In this document: positions 6,508 through 11,492 of the stretch, in pieces
How the letters are laid out: each line of letters starts with the position of its first letter
Position numbering within the stretch: the first letter of the stretch is position 1
Origin: Candidatus Sifarchaeum subterraneum
Lineage (GTDB): Archaea; Asgardarchaeota; Sifarchaeia; Sifarchaeales; Sifarchaeaceae
Length of the DNA: 11,492 nt
Reading direction: 5' to 3'
Assembly (NCBI GenBank): GCA_016292335.1
Contig: JAECRX010000108.1
Coordinates: forward strand, 1 to 11,492
Translations under genes and position numbers: made by a program
Notes under the pieces: generated by a model
Seen by the model: the letters and a program-made list of their open reading frames with translations, nothing else
The model's database searches: none
What the model was told of the DNA's origin: nothing

Positions 6508-9500
6508 TTATCCCCTATTTTTTCTATTAAGGACCAAATCTAATTTCTCTATGAATTTAGCTCTTATTTCATCAGAAATCTCCATTTTTTTGGTGCCCTC
6601 AACTATATAGCGAGTGATTTGGAGTACTTTTTTACCTAAATCATGATTCATCGGCATTTGAGCAGCACCCTTTGGATAAATATCGATCAATGTCGAGAGA
6701 GACTCTTCTAAAGAAAAATCAAGTTTATCTGAAATCTTTGTCGTTCTTACCAGTTCCAACAATTCTTCTAAACTGATAATCTCTTTTGCATTTATACCAA
6801 ATTTCTCGGTGAAGGCAAATATAATCGAATATTTGCAAAAAACAGGCAGTAGATTTATATCATTCGTTTCCAAGCTTTTCTCTGCAGAGGCTAGAAGATC
6901 TTTAGATTCTGGTTTTCCAAGAATAGGTTTTCCTTCTTGAACAGTAATTGAATCACGTTCTTCTATAATCTTTTCAGATTCAGAAGTGTCTTCCTCCACA
7001 ATCGTTATTGATCCTGCATCGTCAACTAAGATCCTTTTTGGTTTTGGTATCTCTTCATCTTCTGAGATTTGTTCAGTTTCTATTACTTCCTTTCTTTTAT
7101 TTTCCCATTCTAAAAGTGCATCTTTTCCTTTCTTTGTGATACTTATAAATCTTTTACGTAATTTTCCTTCACTCTCTACAACTGCAATATATTTTAATCG
7201 AATAAGTTGGTTCAAAATCCTCTTTACACTTGTTTTTTTTACCATTTCGAAAATACTACTATAGAATATTTCTGAATAATCTCTTAGAATGGTTAATATC
7301 TCAATACAAACTTCTAAATCACGTTTTTCAAAGTCTTTTTCCAATACGGTATCCGCAAGATTTGACAGATCGACAGTTAACCTTTTTTCTATTTGCCAAT
7401 CCAAGGCATCGGTATCACCATTTTCTGGTTTTGAAGTGGTATCTGGTCCAACGGCTGTATCAGAACTTGGTTCAGTTGATGAGTCCCCGTCAAATATACA
7501 ATTAATTTTCACAACAAAAGGTTCAGGTATTTCTGGGGTGACGACAATTGCCATATTCCTTTCTAACTTTCTTAAATATTGATATTGATCTTTATTTCCT
7601 ATATCCAATGTTTCTTTAGCCGGAAGTCGATCAAAGTGTCCACCCATCTGATGAATAATACGCGTTCCACACATGTTAAAAATAGGAGGATACAGGATTC
7701 CTGGATTTCTAGCTGAAATATACACATTTAAGTTGAGATCATTAAAGTCTTGAAGATAATAGAAAAATTGGCGTTTCGTCAATCCTTCAGCAAAGAAAAT
7801 TGTTGTCCGATACCATTTTGGGATAACCCGCTCGGCGTCCTCAAATAAGATAGTTCGAGAATTAATAAGCTCTCTTTCCATAAGATGGTGATAAATTTTT
7901 ACGATCAGCACAGCAGTCACAAAAGCCTTTAACTTAGGAGTCTGAAGATTGGAAATGTCAATCAAAACAATATCTTTAGAATCTGGGATTATTTTATCTA
8001 TTTTCAAAATTTGTTCGGGTCTTATTACTGAGGAAGAGCCCTCATCAATCAAGAACACTGGTGCATTCTTTCCAGAGGTAAATGGTTTAATTATTTTATG
8101 AAGGTTTTTTAGTTGGTGTTTGCTCCATGGTTCTACTTCTGCATGAATAGTCTTATTTTCAATATATTGTTCAAGATCTCGTAGATTGGGAATTTCATTT
8201 GATTCAAAATAATGTTCGTAACAATCAATCATGAATTCATGAAGATGTAACCAATCAACTTCAGATATTCCAAAGACTACGCTAAGTGCATTTAAGAAAG
8301 ATTCGGTATATTCAACAACATCTGCGCCTTCAGGGTCAAGAGGATTGAAATAACATGAGCCATCTCCATTTTCTGCAGAAGATAGTCTATAAACCTTTAT
8401 ATCGGGAATTTTTTCTTTTAATTTCTTATAATATCCTCTAGTATCAATTATAGTGATGGGTTCGTTGATTTTACTCAATTCATGGATTATTTTGAAGTTG
8501 GTTTCAATTCTTTCATTATGTCTACCACCAAAGACCCCGATGTTGTGCTTTAAATCTTCAATGTTTAGTCCGATAGGCTTCTTCGTGATTCTGCTTCTTG
8601 GGTCATAAATGTGGCCTAGTTCTATTTGAAAAGTATCTGAATAGGGTATATTGAATTCAGTATAACTTTCTTGTTTAATCAATTCAGGGAAAAAACTTGT
8701 TGCACTGACTATTTCCTCTAGTTTTGGGAAAGACAAAATATTTCTATCAATAGCATATCTAGGAAAATCTAGCACTAAACCCTTGGAAATTCTAATCAAA
8801 TCATTATCATAGATTTCTTTGATTACAAAATCAGGAAAAATTGATTGAAAGAATAATTTGGCTTTGGAACTTGATTCTTTTACCTTGTGGACAAGATCAA
8901 AAATATGATGCGCACTAGCATTTTCATTTTCAATTTCTTCTTGAACTAAAACAATAGGTATTGCAGAGAAAAATTTTCTATCCTTTTCAACCGTTTTAAC
9001 TAAGATTTTCGTAAAATTGGCGTTTTCTTGCAAAAATGAGGCTCTAAATGCAAAAGTACAATACATGAAATAGGAAATATTAAGTCCATTTTGATGACAT
9101 GATAAAAAATAATCTTCCAACAACACTCGATTCTTGCTGCTAGTAGTCCTTTGAGTTGAAGATGAATTTTGCACAGCTCCATACGGAATAAATAAACAGA
9201 ACGCTCGAATCACATTACCAAGTTCGACGAGTATAACGTCTTGAAATTCTTTGTGAATCCAAATTTTCGGCTTTGACACTTCTCCAATTTTAATAGGCTT
9301 CTCTAGTTGCAAAATTTTGGAACTAGGTGTTCCCTTTAATTTTGGTTCTTTTTTATTAAAGCCAATGATCTCTTGATAACCGTCAAATATAAATATACAC
9401 AAAATGAATATGACTATTAGCGTCACTATTAAGTGAATTTCCGTCAATTCACCAGTGTATTTGTAATATAAATTGATTAAGACTGAGATAATCACAATCG

Positions 9501-9537
9501 TGCTCAAAATTAAAAGTTTATCAAATTTTTCACTCAT
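6508..9537 (-). CDS. Membrane-anchored HerA/DUF87-like protein with degenerate ATPase site and winged helix
   Basis: A 1009-residue protein. Two transmembrane helices (about 9-25 and 35-52) are followed by a mixed domain (90-310) and then a HerA/VirD4 (DUF87) type ATPase domain (about 318-680). The layout matches the family segment by segment: IGLNIEDLKHNIGVFG, ITIIDTRGYY (361-370), CYFNPLDPEGAD, DIVLIDISNLQ, the Walker B-like ILFEDAERVIP (563-573), and CGTRIIHQM. The P-loop, however, reads GVFGGRHNERIET (334-346) with no GK[ST], and the usual glutamine of the IATQ-P sensor is replaced in VYISARNPG (605-613). ATP hydrolysis is therefore unlikely. An acidic linker leads to a winged helix (about 743-812), then an acidic stretch and a helical tail. 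The ATG at 9537 has GGGAGTG eight nt upstream. The two-helix anchor also resembles type IV coupling proteins. Confidence 0.75.
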   Translation of the reverse strand: MSEKFDKLLILSTIVIISVLINLYYKYTGELTEIHLIVTLIVIFILCIFIFDGYQEIIGFNKKEPKLKGTPSSKILQLEKPIKIGEVSKPKIWIHKEFQDVILVELGNVIRAFCLFIPYGAVQNSSSTQRTTSSKNRVLLEDYFLSCHQNGLNISYFMYCTFAFRASFLQENANFTKILVKTVEKDRKFFSAIPIVLVQEEIENENASAHHIFDLVHKVKESSSKAKLFFQSIFPDFVIKEIYDNDLIRISKGLVLDFPRYAIDRNILSFPKLEEIVSATSFFPELIKQESYTEFNIPYSDTFQIELGHIYDPRSRITKKPIGLNIEDLKHNIGVFGGRHNERIETNFKIIHELSKINEPITIIDTRGYYKKLKEKIPDIKVYRLSSAENGDGSCYFNPLDPEGADVVEYTESFLNALSVVFGISEVDWLHLHEFMIDCYEHYFESNEIPNLRDLEQYIENKTIHAEVEPWSKHQLKNLHKIIKPFTSGKNAPVFLIDEGSSSVIRPEQILKIDKIIPDSKDIVLIDISNLQTPKLKAFVTAVLIVKIYHHLMERELINSRTILFEDAERVIPKWYRTTIFFAEGLTKRQFFYYLQDFNDLNLNVYISARNPGILYPPIFNMCGTRIIHQMGGHFDRLPAKETLDIGNKDQYQYLRKLERNMAIVVTPEIPEPFVVKINCIFDGDSSTEPSSDTAVGPDTTSKPENGDTDALDWQIEKRLTVDLSNLADTVLEKDFEKRDLEVCIEILTILRDYSEIFYSSIFEMVKKTSVKRILNQLIRLKYIAVVESEGKLRKRFISITKKGKDALLEWENKRKEVIETEQISEDEEIPKPKRILVDDAGSITIVEEDTSESEKIIEERDSITVQEGKPILGKPESKDLLASAEKSLETNDINLLPVFCKYSIIFAFTEKFGINAKEIISLEELLELVRTTKISDKLDFSLEESLSTLIDIYPKGAAQMPMNHDLGKKVLQITRYIVEGTKKMEISDEIRAKFIEKLDLVLNRKNRG
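6511..6515 (-). promoter_or_regulatory. Ribosome-binding site of the nuclease gene
   Basis: GGGGA on the minus strand, 5 nt before the TTG start at 6505 and inside the last codons of the HerA-like gene, which suggests translational coupling. Confidence 0.55.
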
Positions 9538-9542
9538 TAAAT

Positions 9543-10511
9543 TTACACTCCCAGAATAAATAAAATTATCATGATCATGGCAATGAAAACAGAAAGTAGA
9601 AGAGTTAGCACCAAATTCTTTTTGGTATTTTTATTATCAAAATTCTTTCCTAAAATTTCTATTTTCCCATTTAGCCTTCTATAAAGTTTTACATGTTTTT
9701 CTTCTTTTGTTGGAATTTCCTCGGTTGAGGACTTGATTAAGACGTTTTTATCTTTTCTAAAAGGATTTTCTCCCCCCAAACCAAAATAAATTGCCCACCA
9801 AGTTAAAAGCATCAAAAATCCACAAAATACAGCGAAAATAAGTGGAAAAATAAATACGTATCTTACCAAAAGGAATAAAGAGAAAAAGGATAGGATATTT
9901 CCAATCCAATAAGTTACTCCTTCATTAAAGATCCTGATTTCTCCAAAATATTGCCTAGAAAATATCCCTGATAAATCTACAAAAGAAGGAGAAATGGCTA
10001 AAATATTAGTAAAAACAATCCAATAAGTCACAATTTTGTACGCTAATTGAAATAATTTGCCACCTGGCATGGAGAGATTTGCTGCCAAAAAGGCAATAAG
10101 AGCAATCACTGAACAACCAAAGATTGGGGCAATTCCAATGATAAAATTCTTGGATACTTTTCCCTCTCTTTGATGCAATACAAAAGTATTGCCAAAGAAG
10201 CTAAAATCTTTTATTTTTACCCGACATAAAATGCATGCAATCAAATGGGATAATTCATGAACAACCACTCCCGGCATCATGAGTATTGTAGAAGCTATTG
10301 GGTGTTTGTTATATATTCTGTTTACTATCGAATTTCTGACAATCATACTTACTAATACTAATACAACAAACAAAAGAATGTATATTTTCCAGTTTTCAGA
10401 GAATACCTGAAAAAGGTTTCTAAAGTTAGTTAAATTATCCAATATGGAAATGTTCCACTGCAATTTTGCCTTTTCGACCTTTAAAATAGAATTGAATATT
10501 TTTGTGAACAT
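9543..10511 (-). CDS. M50-like membrane metallopeptidase (HExxH)
   Basis: A 322-residue membrane protein with about seven hydrophobic segments. The second carries PGVVVHELSHLIA, giving zinc ligands His85 and His89 and catalytic Glu86. GIAPIFG (126-132) follows, then NILAISPSFVD with Asp179 as probable third ligand. This HExxH / GxAPxFG / PSxxD layout is that of M50 (site-2 protease-like) metallopeptidases, which cut substrates within or next to the membrane. A soluble charged loop (about 245-297) precedes the last helix. The start is placed at the ATG at 10511, because GAGTGA lies 5 nt before it and the upstream in-frame GTG at 10520 is part of that site. The gene begins 17 nt after its degenerate relative and ends 5 nt before the HerA-like gene. 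The substrate is unknown; the anchored neighbour is one candidate by inference. Confidence 0.75.
   Translation of the reverse strand: MFTKIFNSILKVEKAKLQWNISILDNLTNFRNLFQVFSENWKIYILLFVVLVLVSMIVRNSIVNRIYNKHPIASTILMMPGVVVHELSHLIACILCRVKIKDFSFFGNTFVLHQREGKVSKNFIIGIAPIFGCSVIALIAFLAANLSMPGGKLFQLAYKIVTYWIVFTNILAISPSFVDLSGIFSRQYFGEIRIFNEGVTYWIGNILSFFSLFLLVRYVFIFPLIFAVFCGFLMLLTWWAIYFGLGGENPFRKDKNVLIKSSTEEIPTKEEKHVKLYRRLNGKIEILGKNFDNKNTKKNLVLTLLLSVFIAMIMIILFILGV
9546..9552 (-). promoter_or_regulatory. Ribosome-binding site of the HerA-like gene
   Basis: GGGAGTG on the minus strand, 8 nt before the ATG at 9537. It lies within the last two sense codons of the M50 gene, so translation of the two is probably coupled. 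Confidence 0.55.
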
Positions 10512-10516
10512 CTTTT

Positions 10517-10522
10517 TCACTC
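10517..10522 (-). promoter_or_regulatory. Ribosome-binding site that moves the M50 start to 10511
   Basis: GAGTGA on the minus strand, 5 nt before the ATG at 10511. The in-frame GTG at 10518-10520 is contained in this site and so is unlikely to be the start. Confidence 0.5.
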
Positions 10523-10528
10523 TTTGAT

Positions 10529-11467
10529 TTAAATTATAAAAAATAGAAGGGCAAGAATGCTAAATACTGTTAATATAAGCAGAATTGTTGACCAGGGGTT
10601 CTCTTTATTTTCAACCATATCCATAAGCCATGAATAATCAGCTTGATCTCCTATTTTCCTGCGAAACATAAGAAGTGTATTTAACATATCTGATGAATCA
10701 AACCAATCATCATCAAGTGAATCATCAAGTGCCGCAATTGGATCGAATTCTCCTCTACTTTTTATCTTGTTACGGCCACCTTTAGGAAGGATACTGCTTC
10801 CAACATAAACAACGACTATATAGCAAAGTATAGATAATAAGACGGCGATTGGCAATGTGAAAAAATTCAAAAGATAATATCCTGATGTAACAGCCAATAT
10901 TGGCCCTCCCACAATCATTAAAGGGATTTTCCAAGGGTCATAAGCTCTGTAAACTTCAAAAAGGGCGGTTATGTCTTGCCTAGTAGGAAACATATGAAAT
11001 AAAATATTCCAGAAAACCCATAAGTTGAATAAAGAAAAGAAAAGGGGCGGGATAGTGCTGAAATACGTGATCAACTTACTAAATGAAAGGGAATAAAAAA
11101 CTAAATATAGACTTAAGGAAATCAAGCCGCCAAAAACTGGTGCCCATCCCAATAAAAGCATTTTCCGTTTTGCTTTTGGTTTAGGAATCCAAGCATAGTC
11201 GAATGTTGTGTATGGTTGTGAGCCAGAAGATCTATAAAGAATCCTATATTCCAGATTCAGTAGATGCGCCATTAGAACGCGGCTCCAGTGATGCATTTGA
11301 TATCCGAGAAAAGTAACATAATTAATGAAATTTCTAAGAAATCGGGGCATAGCAATGTAAGTGAGTCTTAAAAAACCTATAAAAATGATAAAAGGAGATA
11401 GATCTGCTAAGATGCCAAAAGGTATCAGATAATTGATAAGAGAACCTAAATTCGGGATTAAATTCAA
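10529..11467 (-). CDS. Degenerate M50-like membrane protein (probable pseudoprotease)
   Basis: A 312-residue protein with about seven transmembrane segments. It has no ready family name, but it lines up with the adjacent M50 peptidase. The second hydrophobic segment, MHHWSRVLMA, stands where the peptidase has VHELSHLIA. GWAPVFG (107-113) matches GIAPIFG, and NILFHMFPTRQD (154-165) matches NILAISPSFVD. His59 and Asp165 remain, but the catalytic Glu is His60 and the second zinc His is Arg63, so it should be inactive. An acidic loop (about 241-259) precedes the last helix. The start is set at TTG 11467, since GGTGA lies 5 nt before it; the in-frame GTG at 11476 is part of that site. It is the first visible gene of the cluster, and 25 nt remain to the window edge, so upstream members may exist. 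Confidence 0.6.
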   Translation of the reverse strand: MNLIPNLGSLINYLIPFGILADLSPFIIFIGFLRLTYIAMPRFLRNFINYVTFLGYQMHHWSRVLMAHLLNLEYRILYRSSGSQPYTTFDYAWIPKPKAKRKMLLLGWAPVFGGLISLSLYLVFYSLSFSKLITYFSTIPPLFFSLFNLWVFWNILFHMFPTRQDITALFEVYRAYDPWKIPLMIVGGPILAVTSGYYLLNFFTLPIAVLLSILCYIVVVYVGSSILPKGGRNKIKSRGEFDPIAALDDSLDDDWFDSSDMLNTLLMFRRKIGDQADYSWLMDMVENKENPWSTILLILTVFSILALLFFII

Positions 11468-11472
11468 AGAAA

Positions 11473-11477
11473 TCACC
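11473..11477 (-). promoter_or_regulatory. Ribosome-binding site that moves the first gene's start to TTG 11467
   Basis: GGTGA on the minus strand, 5 nt before TTG. It has the same motif and nearly the same spacing as in the radA and helicase genes (6 nt). It contains the GTG at 11474-11476. Confidence 0.55.
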
Positions 11478-11492
11478 TAATCAATATTTTAA

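Noticed and set aside
6986..7582. Plus-strand frames of 91-97 codons
   Set aside because: They are antisense to the HerA-like gene and are compositional shadows of its C-terminal coding sequence.
8500..8538. Sequencing error or frameshift hiding an intact Walker A motif
   Set aside because: Family-like sequence continues in the same frame on both sides, and no other frame of this stretch reads a GK[ST] motif.
6508..9537. Canonical HerA or an active type IV coupling protein
   Set aside because: The domain layout fits, but the P-loop lysine and the sensor glutamine are missing, and HerA proper has no N-terminal membrane helices.
1..11492. CRISPR array, tRNA or rRNA genes
   Set aside because: I saw no regularly spaced direct repeats, no tRNA-like cloverleaf sequence and no rRNA motif on either strand.

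Overview
The window looks like a fragment of an uncultured, AT-rich archaeal genome. The evidence is a RadA recombinase with an N-terminal helix-hairpin-helix domain, an iron-sulfur XPD/Rad3-type helicase, a HerA/DUF87-type protein, TATA-like promoter boxes, and Shine-Dalgarno sites (GGTGA-like, 5-8 nt before the start) paired with frequent TTG starts. I cannot name the lineage from sequence alone.

Left third (1-2,700) is an accessory-looking patch. It opens with the last 48 codons of an IS605-type tnpB gene and the overlapping 3' end of its omega-RNA/right end (to about 125). Next come a minus-strand DUF4213/DUF364 Rossmann protein (303-1142), a 630-nt AT-rich intergenic region with a possible decayed zinc-ribbon transposase N-terminus, and a plus-strand alpha/beta hydrolase (1783-2580). 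The two intact genes are visibly richer in G+C than everything to their right, which suggests a different history.

Right three quarters (2,722-11,467) is a single minus-strand train of genes. In transcription order: a seven-pass membrane protein that looks like a catalytically dead M50-type peptidase; an M50-type membrane metallopeptidase with an intact HExxH motif; a 1009-residue membrane-anchored HerA/DUF87-like protein whose Walker A motif is destroyed and which carries a winged-helix domain; a small PD-(D/E)XK-like nuclease with an ExE catalytic variant; a doubtful 92-codon membrane ORF; RadA; and an XPD-type helicase. The first four genes are separated by 17, 5 and 2 nt, and two of the ribosome-binding sites lie inside the end of the preceding gene, so they are almost certainly co-transcribed and probably translationally coupled. 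The radA and helicase genes follow on the same strand after longer gaps and may be a separate unit.

The most interesting object is the four-gene cassette (pseudo-protease, protease, dead HerA-like ATPase with DNA-binding domain, nuclease). I know of no described system with this composition. A speculative model is a membrane-tethered DNA-binding or DNA-processing complex whose anchor could be cut by the M50 peptidase, next to recombination and helicase genes.
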